Source: an uncultured Oligoflexales bacterium (GTDB taxonomy: Bacteria > Bdellovibrionota_B > Oligoflexia > Oligoflexales > JAPPIL01). Taken from it: a stretch of DNA of 64,000 nucleotides. The stretch's first letter is position 1. Each line of letters opens with the position of its first letter. The position numbers and the translations under genes are program-made. Below are positions 44,160-52,661 of this stretch, piece after piece. The DNA lies in NCBI GenBank assembly GCA_958296095.1, contig OY282434.1, forward strand, positions 744,001-808,000, written 5' to 3'. The notes under the pieces were generated by a model that did no database searches, had not been told where the DNA came from, and saw nothing but the letters and a program-made list of their open reading frames with translations.

Positions 44160-45092
44160 ATGCTAGTTAGATTCTGTTTGCTGGTGCTACTATTGGTTGG
44201 CTGGTCGTCGGCGCGTGGTGGTGTGCCTGTGTTGAGCAAGGCGGTGTCCAAGTTGACACGGACGGTTAGTGCCACGCTAGTCGGCGGGATGCTGTTGCTG
44301 GCGGCCTCGCCTGTGGGCGGTGATCCTAGGACGGACTGGCACGATGTTGAACCCACATCGCAGTCTTATCAGCATTCGGTTTTCTACTTGCATACCGATG
44401 TTCTTGGCAGTGATTACGCCATGCACCTCGTCTATCTAGGTGCGAACAAGGATGAAGAGGCGGTCTTTGTCGGCTTGTTGCCCCAGCTATTGCGAACCGA
44501 CGACCCTCAGGGACGAGAGATTCGGAAGGCGGCTGAGTTTGCCTTCTATGCCTACGACGGTCTGGTGGCAGACGAGGTTGATGTTGAGGAAATTGCCTCT
44601 TTCCCGATCAAGGACAGTGGAGTAATTGTCGCGGTCGATGTCGTTATGGGCACGATTGCCGATCTCGACCTGAATGATACTATACCGATTCGCGTCGCAC
44701 CGTTTCCGACATCAAGTTCTCGACTGCAGGTGCTGAATTATCAGCCCAGTGCTGATGGGGGGGCTGTCCTACGCTGGCAAACATGCCTAGCTGGCACGAT
44801 CAGCCGCAAGACGAATTTAGCAGGCCATACCTGCCTGCTCCCGACACAAGACTGGCGAAAGGTAGCTTACTCCTTCGGTGCGCCGCTGTTTGACTACCAC
44901 ACGCAGACGTTGGTTGGTTTCACTACTGTGCAGGCTAATATCCAGCACGAGCAGGTCTGGCCTACCGATAGTGCCGCGATCTTATCTGTCGAGATCCTCA
45001 GAGGTTTGCAGATCCCGCTGAGCGTTGAGGTGAGCGAGGGCAAGCTCAGCACGACCTGGGGAGAGCTAAAGAGGGGCAAGGCTGAACGCTAG
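44160..45092 (+). CDS. Exported protein resembling an inactive S1 protease, with a TTWGELKRG end
   Basis: A 310-aa protein. Signal peptide MLVRFCLLVLLLVGWSSARG is followed by a second hydrophobic stretch near residue 45. The body looks like a divergent trypsin fold: FYLHTDVLGSDYAMHLVYLG in the position of the barrel core, then SFGAPLFDYHTQTLVGFTTV where an active enzyme has GDSGxPL. The serine is absent, so if the fold is right the protein is a pseudo-protease. The C-terminus, STTWGELKRG, is shared with the metalloprotease lipoprotein at 53317. The ATG at 44160 has AAGG seven nt upstream; a GTG at 44154 is also possible. Confidence 0.72.
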   Translation: MLVRFCLLVLLLVGWSSARGGVPVLSKAVSKLTRTVSATLVGGMLLLAASPVGGDPRTDWHDVEPTSQSYQHSVFYLHTDVLGSDYAMHLVYLGANKDEEAVFVGLLPQLLRTDDPQGREIRKAAEFAFYAYDGLVADEVDVEEIASFPIKDSGVIVAVDVVMGTIADLDLNDTIPIRVAPFPTSSSRLQVLNYQPSADGGAVLRWQTCLAGTISRKTNLAGHTCLLPTQDWRKVAYSFGAPLFDYHTQTLVGFTTVQANIQHEQVWPTDSAAILSVEILRGLQIPLSVEVSEGKLSTTWGELKRGKAER

Positions 45093-45108
45093 CATTGCTA
45101 TCAACCCC

Positions 45109-45621
45109 TCACTCAGCTAGTTCTCTTGCTGCCTTCACGTAATTGCGAATGTTAGCGTGCAAGGCAGACACCACTATTTCACTTATTTCAGGTTTTTCGA
45201 ACAGTGGCTTAAAGATTGCCTCTAGCTGTTCACGGGTGATGCTATCCAGTCGCGCGATAAAATCATCATCCAGGTATAACTGGTCATTTTTAATATTTTT
45301 TTTAATCGCGTCTACGCTATATGTATCAACAAACTTAGCAAAGGCTTGATCGGCATCGATCCTTATGGTTCTGCCTGAGATAGGGTCAAGAGTGTTGAAA
45401 AAATGGCCATCACCATCTAGCATTAGCAAAGTGAAAGTATTACTTTTTGCATATGATCTGTCTGCTTCAGGGAGGTCTCTACCGATCAGTTTAGTATAGT
45501 TGTCGTATTGTCGCTGGAAATCGTCTCTAACACCATCGATAAACAGCTGCACTGAACCACTGCCCCGATAACCATCAATTCGGCGCGGCACGGTAATTGG
45601 AAAGGCATTCAATCCTATCAA
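45109..45621 (-). pseudogene. C-terminal piece of a second kinase-like exported protein, cut by the IS
   Basis: The frame reads AAYRFDQLIGLNAFPITVPR just upstream of the listed start, then LLMLDGDGHFFNTLDP and IRIDADQAF. These align with SELDKLIGTNIFPLTVHR, YWDSGFHNRM and FMIDGG of the protein at 33188-35488. The N-lobe with the glycine-rich loop and lysine is missing. The frame is open only back to about 45659, where the transposon sequence begins. It is therefore a truncated relative, not a complete gene. It is convergent with the pseudo-protease gene. Confidence 0.72.
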
Positions 45622-45654
45622 CTGATCAAATCGGTATGCAGCTACGTCTCCCCG

Positions 45655-47530
45655 ACCTTAGCGCGTAGGGTTACGTCTTTATATCGATAGGGCTAGCTTT
45701 TTCCTAGCCATAGTGCTAGGTTGCCCGCCATGCACATCAAGGCTGTCAAAAGAGGCGAGTCACAGACGTTGTACATCGTTCAGTCGGTTCGGGTTGCTCC
45801 GAAGGACGGCGGCAAGGTGAAGGTGCCGCGCCACAAATATCTCAAGACGATCGGCACCGCCAGGGGGCCAAAAGCGCTTGCTTCGCTCAGGCGACGTGCT
45901 AAAAAGGAACTCGCTTCTCTGCGGAAGGAGTCAGCTCCAGTGGCGAAAAAAAGTCCCACCCCCAAGGGTCTCAAGGCGGTAGAACTCGAAGCCACGGAGG
46001 ATGTCATCACGGGTATCTATGATATTTACGGCAAGGTTTACGACGACTTGGGCTTGGACAAAATTATTCAGGCTAGCAGCGATGACGATAAGTTTAACAA
46101 GATCATCAAGGCACTGGTGCTCAGCCGCATAGCCCATCCAGACTGTAGCAAGGTGGCGATTGCGAAAAAACTTGCCAACGACTATGACATCGATTTTCCG
46201 CTGCACAAGTATTATCAAGCGATGGACAAGCTAGTAGAGGTCAAGGACGAAGTCATGCGTCTTGTCTTTGCCGAGAGCAAGCGTTGGCACAATGCTGAAA
46301 TTAAGAACCTGTTGATCGATGTGACCACCACATATTTCGAGAGTTTTGTTAAGGATGGCTTTCGTCAACCGGGCTACAGCAAAGATAACAAGTCGGCAGA
46401 ATCACAGCTCGTTATGTCTCTGATAACGACAGATGAAAGCTTCCCGATAAGTTATAAACTTTTTCCTGGCAACACGGCTGAATGTCGAACGCTGATCGAC
46501 CATACTAGCGAAGTGTTGGCAGAGCATCCCGCCCTGCAAGGGGCAAGCTTGGCGGCTGATCGAGGTATGTCCAACGGCAAGATTTTTTCCCATCTGGAAA
46601 ATGAAAAGATAAATCTCAAATATGTCATCGCCTCCAAGCTTCGGCAGTTGCCCAAGGAAAAGCAAGCCTGTATTTTCAATGACATAGATGCCGCTTTGGC
46701 TCGGCTCGGCGAGGACAAGGAATGGGCTAAAAGCTACGCTTGGGAAGGGAAAGGGCGGCGGATAGTGGTCGGCTATTGTCCCAAACGTGCTGAACGTGAT
46801 CGCCGAGTTCGGGAAGAAACTTTGGCGAAAATTTTTGCCAAAAATCCTGACGGTCAGGTCAAGGTATCGAAGTTAGTGCGCAACAAGTATCTCGATACTC
46901 GGAACAAAGAATTGAAAATTGATGCGGCTAAAGTTGCCGAAGATGCATGTTGGGACGGGTTGTATGGCATGGTCACCAATCACGCTCCTTGTCATGCCAA
47001 ACAGGTGTTCAGTCGTTATCGTGAGTTGTGGAAGATCGAGGATGCGTTTCGTATTTTGAAATCCGATCTCAAGTTGCGACCAATACGTCACTGGACTCGT
47101 AACCGCATAGAGGCGCATTTTCTGATTTGTTATCTGGCGTTGGCAATAACGAAATTTATGCAGGCGAAAGTCAATGCCAAGTTAGAGGCTAAAGATCGGC
47201 TGTCCATCAATAAATGTCAGGAACTTGCCTCGACGGGCAAATCGTTTATCATGGTGAACAAGTGTTATAACGACAATTACCTTTATCTTTTTCCCAAGCG
47301 ATTGACTGAGGAACAGCGACGAATCTACGATGTTCTCGGCGTAACACACCGCAAGGATAACATCCGCATATTATCTCCACCAAATATCAGCCGACAATTG
47401 CAGGGCCTGTAACAGGTCAACTCGCCTCCCGCGCATCTGCGGGCATTGCATCGGTGCGTCTACAGTTCAGTATCTGCTAAAAAATGCGCAAAATTTTTAA
47501 AAATCTAGCGTTAGGTCACTTCTCGTCTAC
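45655..47530 (+). mobile_element. IS1634-type insertion sequence (approximate ends)
   Basis: The transposase gene sits between two pieces of an exported kinase-like gene. GACCTTAGCGC at the left and the complement of GCGTTAGGTC at the right (GACCTAACGC) are a possible imperfect terminal repeat. I could not identify a target duplication, so the ends are approximate. Confidence 0.55.
45730..47412 (+). CDS. IS1634-family (DDE) transposase
   Basis: A 560-aa transposase. DDE residues are visible in LLIDVTTTYFES (D), SLAADRGMSNGK (D) and the C-terminal signature YRELWKIEDAFRILKSDL (E) followed by RPIRHWTRNRIEAH. FICYLALAI-type helices follow. This layout is typical of IS1634/IS4-group enzymes. The ATG at 45730 has AGG about nine nt upstream; TTG at 45721 is the alternative. 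The gene is full length, so the element may still be active. Lys-rich N-terminal regions are usual in the family. Confidence 0.9.
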   Translation: MHIKAVKRGESQTLYIVQSVRVAPKDGGKVKVPRHKYLKTIGTARGPKALASLRRRAKKELASLRKESAPVAKKSPTPKGLKAVELEATEDVITGIYDIYGKVYDDLGLDKIIQASSDDDKFNKIIKALVLSRIAHPDCSKVAIAKKLANDYDIDFPLHKYYQAMDKLVEVKDEVMRLVFAESKRWHNAEIKNLLIDVTTTYFESFVKDGFRQPGYSKDNKSAESQLVMSLITTDESFPISYKLFPGNTAECRTLIDHTSEVLAEHPALQGASLAADRGMSNGKIFSHLENEKINLKYVIASKLRQLPKEKQACIFNDIDAALARLGEDKEWAKSYAWEGKGRRIVVGYCPKRAERDRRVREETLAKIFAKNPDGQVKVSKLVRNKYLDTRNKELKIDAAKVAEDACWDGLYGMVTNHAPCHAKQVFSRYRELWKIEDAFRILKSDLKLRPIRHWTRNRIEAHFLICYLALAITKFMQAKVNAKLEAKDRLSINKCQELASTGKSFIMVNKCYNDNYLYLFPKRLTEEQRRIYDVLGVTHRKDNIRILSPPNISRQLQGL

Positions 47531-47572
47531 CGAAATTCCTCACTGGAGGGCGGTGCGTGTCACCCTACTCTC

Positions 47573-48208
47573 TTAAACTCGGGTATTATAATCTTTAGTG
47601 CCTAATATCTCTCTGCGTTCGACTAGTTCTTTAATCTTAGTAGCTATGTCTTCAGGCGGGGGGTTATCAGGGTATTGCTTGTGTATCTCTACCAGTTTCT
47701 TTGCTTTTTCAACTTTTAAGGTTGCCATCTGGCCATCATAGATAGCACGCAACTCGGTGGCACTCAGCTTTCTTTTTTTCCAATCGTAACTTCTTACTCT
47801 CTGCCGCAGAGCCTCGCCGCGTTCAATAGCCTCAGCAGGTTCTCTCATCACGATTGCTGCAGCTTCTGCTTCAGTTGTGAGAATGTCGTTTTCAGTTGTG
47901 AGAATGTCGTTAGCTTTGCGGAGCTCTTCCGCCTGCTTACGAGCTCTTGCTAGTTTTTCTTGTAATACCTGCTCAGCTGCTTCTGCTTGCGTATGAGCTT
48001 CCTCTACAGCTTCTCGTAATGCTTTCTTGTCGATGTGTTTGATAAACTTATAACCACCGACAATTACTAGCGCGGCACTAGCCACGACCGCCGCCGTCTT
48101 GAATAAATCGCGCTTAGGCTGGTCTTCGTTGGCCGATTCTTGCGCAAAAGACGTGCTAGCCCAGGCAAGCATGACTATCATTGCGCTTATTTTGGTGCGG
48201 TATCCCAT
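47573..48208 (-). CDS. Exported coiled-coil protein, probable 5' part of the IS-interrupted kinase-like gene
   Basis: A 211-aa protein with signal peptide MGYRTKISAMIVMLAWASTS ending near FAQES, a membrane segment near residue 40 (TAAVVASAALVIVGGYKFI) and a long coiled coil with a tandem ILTTEND repeat. It lies directly across the IS from the kinase-like fragment, on the same strand, and has the same signal-peptide/membrane/helical layout as the intact protein at 33188. It probably was the N-terminal part of that gene (inference). The frame ends about 45 nt before the IS boundary. Confidence 0.7.
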   Translation of the reverse strand: MGYRTKISAMIVMLAWASTSFAQESANEDQPKRDLFKTAAVVASAALVIVGGYKFIKHIDKKALREAVEEAHTQAEAAEQVLQEKLARARKQAEELRKANDILTTENDILTTEAEAAAIVMREPAEAIERGEALRQRVRSYDWKKRKLSATELRAIYDGQMATLKVEKAKKLVEIHKQYPDNPPPEDIATKIKELVERREILGTKDYNTRV

Positions 48209-48250
48209 ACGAAATCTCTCATGGTAAAACCAGTGCTACAGAAACAGCGG

Positions 48251-48326
48251 GCATTATTACATAATATATAGATATTGTAAATAAAAATTGCATTATTACA
48301 TAACATGTAGATATTACCAATAAAAG
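48251..48326. repeat. Two tandem 39-bp AT-rich units upstream of the coiled-coil gene
   Basis: GCATTATTACATAA with ATAGATATT or GTAGATATT and ATAAAA occurs twice in tandem. It may be a promoter or regulator-binding region for the gene at 48208. Its function is not known. Confidence 0.6.
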
Positions 48327-48385
48327 AGATCTGAGAGCAAGCTTGAACGCAATCGCGAGAGGCAAAGACCTTCCTTAGCCCGTAC

Positions 48386-48547
48386 CTCCGTTATCTTGGC
48401 GAGGCGCAGCCCTACCGAGAAACTCGCCCCTGAGATAGGTGCAAGCACATGCCTTGTGCAAAAAATAGCCTGGTTGCAGTGTTGGCAATATTTGTGGTCG
48501 AGTTTTCGTACGGCCTCGCCCCGCCGTTCATGAAGCTCTCGGTGGGC
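48386..48547 (+). repeat. Structured dispersed element, copy 12
   Basis: Complete copy. GGCGAGGCG/CGCCCCGCC has one mismatch. CTACCGAG pairs with CTCGGTGG using one U-G pair. GCGAG modules follow up to about 48720. Confidence 0.85.
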
Positions 48548-48810
48548 AAGTCTCAACGTGACAGCCAAGAGGCCTGAGCGCAAGCAGAGGGGCTTGGGGG
48601 CAAGCCCGAACGCGATAGCAAGAGGTCTGAGGACGAGGAGCGAGGGAGCGAGAAAGCGGCAAACAGTCTCGTAAGGCGAGCGATACAAAAAAGCCGCGTA
48701 GCGCGTAGCGCGCCACGGCGCTAGGGAGAAGCTTATAGCCAAACACCCCTGCCACGTGCTACTCCGGCTGCAGAGGCAAAGCATGGCGGCAATAACGTGG
48801 AGGTAATGAT

Positions 48811-49014
48811 ATGACAAGACGGCGCAAAGCCCGCAACTCCCGCCCCTCCTATCCACACGACAGCCTGTTCAAGAAAATCTTCAAGCGGCCTGATCACTGT
48901 CGATCTCTGCTCAAGGTGCTCCTTACCCCCAGCTTCTATGCCCTCTTTGACTGGGGACGACTGAAAATCATGGAAAGCGTGGCCACAGGTGCTAGGGGGC
49001 AAGGACAGGCATAG
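48811..49014 (+). pseudogene. Rpn-type recombination-promoting nuclease, 5' part (copy 1)
   Basis: The first 67 codons of an Rpn/PD-(D/E)XK nuclease (transposase_31 type): PHDSLFKKIFKRPDHCRSLL then FDWGRLKIMESV. The frame then enters a GCGAG repeat module and stops at 49012. The nuclease's first catalytic Asp normally lies in the segment that is missing. The rest of the gene resumes at 49095 in another frame. Confidence 0.82.
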
Positions 49015-49108
49015 GTTCTGATGGCAAGCCTGAACGCAAGAGCGAGGGGTCTGAGAACAAGCAGCGAGCTAGCAAGCGAGCGTTACAAAGAGCCGTGCGT
49101 AGCTCCAT
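49015..49108 (+). repeat. Repeat module inserted in the Rpn gene
   Basis: The stretch GGCAAGCCTGAACGCAAGAG to AGCGAGCGTTACAAAGAGCC is the same module found beside the structured elements. It splits the Rpn frame. The same insertion is present in the second Rpn copy at 63318-63411. Confidence 0.8.
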
Positions 49109-49838
49109 CATCTTGGAACACAAGAGCTATCGTGACAACAATGCTATCCGCCAGATGTTGGGCTACTACAACGCCATCGCCCAAGAATCTGGTGGCATCA
49201 TTCTGCCTATCATCGTCACCTGCTGCCAAGACAAGCGGGCTGTGGTCTACTCTGACTACCTCAGCTGGGCACTGCAACAGCAGGGTGCATCCGCAGAACT
49301 GAAGCGGAAATTCAAGCGCTTGCCCAATTTTCACTGTCTGCTGGTTAACTTACACACCTTGTCCTATCGTCGTATGCGGCGAGGCGGGGAGGCGGTCAGT
49401 TTAGCGCTGTTCGGCATGCGCAACTATTGGGACTTGGACGAGGAGGTGGTGGTCAAGATTCTCAAAAAGGCACATCTGCTGGAGCGGCAGGAACGGGAGT
49501 TTGTGTTGAGTGTGTTAATGGATTACTATGAGTGTGCCGATAAGGGTTACGGCAGGGAGGGGTTTGCGCGGGTGGAGCGCAAGCGTTTTCCACGGCTGAA
49601 GGAGGAGGAGAGGTTAATGCCGACGATAGAATTTGGCTTCGACAGGGCAAAACAACAGGGCCTGCGACAAGGACTCCGCAAGGGCAAGCAACTCGGTATC
49701 GAACGGGGTATCGAGCAGAAGTGCCATGAAGCAGTTGCTCGCATGCTGACACGAGGCATGCCCGATGAGCAGATTCGGGATGTCCTACAGCTCACCACGG
49801 AGGAGCTGAACGACATCAAACGCCACCTTGAGAACTAG
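49095..49838 (+). pseudogene. Rpn-type nuclease, 3' part (copy 1)
   Basis: The sequence resumes IILEHKSYRDNNAIRQMLGY, containing the E-x-K half of the PD-(D/E)XK active site, then PIIVTCCQDKRAVVYSDYL and an LLVNLHTLSYRR core. It ends with the Gly-rich repeats and small C-terminal domain typical of Rpn proteins (GLRQGLRKGKQLGIERGIEQ, then ARMLTRGMPDEQIRDVLQLT). A GTG at 49095 could start a shortened protein, but its first codons are repeat sequence. Rpn proteins promote RecA-independent recombination. This copy lacks part of its active site. Confidence 0.8.
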
Positions 49839-49919
49839 CACTCTGCACTATTTATGGCGTTCTCGGTGAGCAAGCAAGGGGTGCTGAAACCCAAGCGGAG
49901 CTAGTCCCTTAGCCCGTGC

Positions 49920-50078
49920 CTCCGTTGTCTTGGCACGGCGCAGACCTACCGAGAAACTCCCCGCGAATATGTATAAGCGCATGCCTTATGCAAAAAAATA
50001 AACTGGTTGCAGTATTGGCAATATCTGCGGTCGTTTTCGCACGGTCTCGCCGTGCCGTTCATGGAGCTCTCGGTGGGC
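49920..50078 (+). repeat. Structured dispersed element, copy 13
   Basis: Complete copy with perfect GGCACGGCG/CGCCGTGCC and AGACC/GGTCT, giving a 14-bp stem with a one-base bulge. CTACCGAG pairs with CTCGGTGG using one U-G pair. Confidence 0.87.
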
Positions 50079-50296
50079 GAGTCTCAACTCAACAGCCGAG
50101 AGGCCTGAGCGCAAGCAGAGGGGCTTGGGGGCAAGCCCGAACGCGATAGCAAGAGGTCTGAGGACGAGGAGCGAGCTAGGAAGCGAGCGTAGCAAAAAAG
50201 CCGCGTACCGCCCAGCCGTTCATAAAGCCCTCGGTAGGCAAGAGGTGTGGGCAACAGCCGAGAGACTTGGGGGCAAAGACCTTCCTTAGCCCGTAT
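50079..50296. repeat. Modules and a 3'-arm fragment
   Basis: AGAGGCCTGAGCGCAAGCAG-type and GCGAGCTAGGAAGCGAGCG modules, and a fragment of the element's 3' end near 50214-50242. I see no gene. Confidence 0.7.
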
Positions 50297-50456
50297 CTCC
50301 GTTGTCTTGGCGCGGGGCAGACCTACCGAGAAACCCGACCTCAACAGGTATAGGCACATGCCTTGTGCAAAAAAATAAACTAACGGCAATATGGCAGTAT
50401 TTATGGTCGAGTTTTCGTATGGTCTCCCCGCGCCGTTCATGTAGCTCTCGGTAGGC
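50297..50456 (+). repeat. Structured dispersed element, copy 14
   Basis: Complete copy with a perfect and unique arm GGCGCGGGG/CCCCGCGCC, perfect AGACC/GGTCT and perfect CTACCGAG/CTCGGTAG. Confidence 0.87.
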
Positions 50457-50653
50457 AAGAGGTGTGGGCAACCGCCGAGAGGTCTGAGGGCAGGCAGAGA
50501 GGGCGCGCAGAGTGGCCTGAGAACATGCAGCGAGCTAGAAAGCGAGCGTTACAAAAAAGCCGCGCCACGGCGCTCTCGGTAGGCAAGAGGTGTGGGCAAC
50601 CGCGAGAAGGCTTGGGGGCGAGTCTCAGCGCAATAGCCGAAAGGCTGGAGGAC

Positions 50654-50735
50654 AATGTAGTGACCCCACAAGAAACAGGAGGATGCCGATGAGCCAGCTA
50701 GAAGACCGAGAGTTCAAGGTCGACAACGACTAACA
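50654..50735 (+). repeat. GTAGTGACCCC fragment followed by a short ORF
   Basis: TGTAGTGACCCCACAAG then AACAGGAGGATG. The AGGAGG lies before ATG 50690, which opens a 14-codon frame (MSQLEDREFKVDND). It is probably a remnant of an insertion element. Confidence 0.45.
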
Positions 50736-50833
50736 AGGTGCGCTCTGATCAAAGAAGCTTGGGGGCTTTACAGACAGCGGCACAAACCAGATTACTTGCC
50801 CAAGGCATGCCAGTAATTCGGCTTCAAGGTGCA

Positions 50834-50868
50834 CCCCCACATCCTACTCTCGCATAGGATCGGGGGGG
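50834..50868. other. GC-rich hairpin between repeat cluster and lipoprotein
   Basis: CCCCC and ATCCTA pair with TAGGAT and GGGGG around an 8-nt loop. It lies 18 nt past the lipoprotein stop on the minus strand. No T run follows on either strand, so it is not a standard rho-independent terminator. Confidence 0.4.
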
Positions 50869-50885
50869 CTTGGGTTCAAGGTGTC

Positions 50886-51560
50886 CTAATGCTCATACGC
50901 CTCAAGTAGTCCTTTGATCTTACGACATTTTGATGGCGAGGGCTGAAGGCAACTATTGTAATATTCTACGGTATTACGGGATGAGCCATCTTTTTTTCGA
51001 CGATGTCCTTCTGCGGCATCCCCTGGGGGTTCATGAGCATTATCTATCGTATCTATAGCCTCAACAACCCATCTTACCACCGGATCAGATGTGTCTAAAA
51101 CGTATGCTAAGCATTTAAAATGATATTCTTGAGAGTGAAGAACAGAACCGTCGGATCTTCTTGTGATTTTTGCGTATATTGCTGTCTTCCTGTGACCCTC
51201 CCGAGTAGGCCCCCTAAGAGTACCTCTCATTTCCACAAATTCGATCGTTGTTTTTGTGCTACAATCTGCGCTTCCGTCATCACCTCGCTCAACTATATTG
51301 GGTGTATATTTTTCAGCACCCTCGAGAAGACAAACTTTATGGCCCCACCTGTCATCCCATTCGAGTTCGAAAAACCCCGCTGTTTGAGTTTCGTCAGCAA
51401 ACTCAAACTCTATTTCGTGATAAATCGGGCAAGGTGTATTGGTGCTGGAGGGTGCTGGTTTCCTTTTAAATTGTTTGACTTCCCCTACCTCTCCCCCATG
51501 CTCAACCTGACAGCCAATCACCACCATCATCGCCAAAGCCATAACCGCTACAATTCTCAT
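50886..51560 (-). CDS. Lipoprotein, unknown, FliA-type promoter
   Basis: Unknown 224-aa protein. Leader MRIVAVMALAMMVVIGC ends in a lipobox. The mature part has several Cys (CPIYHEIEFEF, VCLLEGAEK, SADCST, FKCLAYVLD, NSCLQPSPSKCRK) that could form disulfides. The ATG at 51560 has GGAGG six nt upstream. A sigma-28-type promoter, with a long A run as spacer, is at 51612-51642. Confidence 0.77.
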   Translation of the reverse strand: MRIVAVMALAMMVVIGCQVEHGGEVGEVKQFKRKPAPSSTNTPCPIYHEIEFEFADETQTAGFFELEWDDRWGHKVCLLEGAEKYTPNIVERGDDGSADCSTKTTIEFVEMRGTLRGPTREGHRKTAIYAKITRRSDGSVLHSQEYHFKCLAYVLDTSDPVVRWVVEAIDTIDNAHEPPGDAAEGHRRKKDGSSRNTVEYYNSCLQPSPSKCRKIKGLLEAYEH

Positions 51561-51611
51561 CACTTACCTCCAAAAAAATATTGCCAGCACCCAGTGCTTA
51601 GACCACGCAAC

Positions 51612-51642
51612 GTATCGACCGTTTTTTTTTTTTTTTGCTTTA
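51612..51642 (-). promoter_or_regulatory. Sigma-28-type promoter with a long A-tract spacer
   Basis: On the minus strand TAAAGCAA, 15 nt, GTCGATAC. The spacer is four nt longer than ideal because of a run of fifteen A. The length of this run could vary and tune expression. Confidence 0.5.
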
Positions 51643-51837
51643 GCTTTGCTTGTGATTTTGTCTGAATTTTTTTGTAACTCGCCAATATGTTAGATGAATT
51701 TTTTGGCTGCGTTAGAGACACGCATAGCGATCAGGCTGGGTGACGATTGAATGCGACTAGTGTATCCGAACGTTGATGGCGTAGTCCATCCCCTTCCTCC
51801 TTGTGACCCACGGTTGTGCCACTGTAACTATATCACG

Positions 51838-51967
51838 CGAATATCGGGTTTCGTACATCTACCTAACCAGACAAGAATTTTAGCCGTAAAATACTATTTT
51901 GCCAAAATATACATTGAAAATCACAGATATTACTTGGAATGAAATAAATAACGGTAAGCCTTCCTGT
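51838..51967. repeat. 130-bp dispersed repeat, copy 2
   Basis: Nearly identical to 8729-8862. It joins directly to GCTACG-type modules on its right. Confidence 0.75.
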
Positions 51968-52259
51968 TTTGCTACGCACGACTTTTTGTAACGCTCGCTT
52001 CCTAGCTCGCTACGCTACGCTACGCTGCGCTGCTTTTCGTATCGCTCGCTTCCTAGATCGCTTCGCTCGCTACGCTGCTTTTTGCATCGCTCGGCTACGC
52101 GGCTCTTTGCCGCTTCCTAGCTCCGCTCGCTGCTTGCGCTCAGACCTCTTGCTATCGCGTTCAGGCTTGCCTGCCAGCCCCTCTCCCGCTTGCCCCCAGA
52201 CCTCTTGCGATTGCGTTTAGGCTTGCCCTCAGACCCCTCGGCAGTTACCCCCACCTTTT
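51968..52259. repeat. GCTCGCT/GCTACG modules
   Basis: This stretch is made of GCTTCCTAGCTCGCT, GCTACGCTACGCTGC and CTTTTTGTATCGCTCGC modules and GGCTTGCC-x-CAGACCTCTTGC units. No gene is supported. Confidence 0.75.
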
Positions 52260-52420
52260 GCCTACCGAGAGCTCCATGAATGGCGAGGCGAGACCGTACG
52301 AAAACTCGACCATAAATACTGCCATGTTGCATTCAGATTATTTTTTTGCACAAGGCATGTCCTTGCACCTAACTCAAGGGAGAGTTTCTCGGTAGGGCTG
52401 CGCCGTGCCAAGATAACGGG
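52260..52420 (-). repeat. Structured dispersed element, copy 15
   Basis: Complete copy. CTACCGAG/CTCGGTAG is perfect. The nine-base arm has two mismatches, the weakest of the set. Confidence 0.83.
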
Positions 52421-52555
52421 GACTTGCGCTAAACATTGGCTAGCTCCGCTGCGCCTCGCCAAGACAACGGTGGCACGCGCCAAGACAACGGAGGCTTGTG
52501 CCGTGCCAAGATAACGGGGGTCTGTGCTAAACATTGCCTAGCTCCACTCGCTGCT

Positions 52556-52598
52556 TGCTGTAGTGACCCCCTGAAAAAAAAACCCGATATTCGCGTTA
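52556..52598 (+). repeat. GTAGTGACCCC fragment
   Basis: TGTAGTGACCCCCTG then CCCGATATTCGCGTT, nearly identical to 9144-9182. Confidence 0.6.
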
Positions 52599-52661
52599 AG
52601 TAGGGTCTTTGCCTCTCGCGATTGCGTTCAGGACTGCCCCCAAACCTCTCGGCTATTGCAT

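Noticed and set aside
44160-45092. Active serine protease
   Set aside because: The GDSGG motif and a clear AAHC motif are missing.
50834-50868. Rho-independent terminator
   Set aside because: The hairpin is good but no T run follows on either strand.
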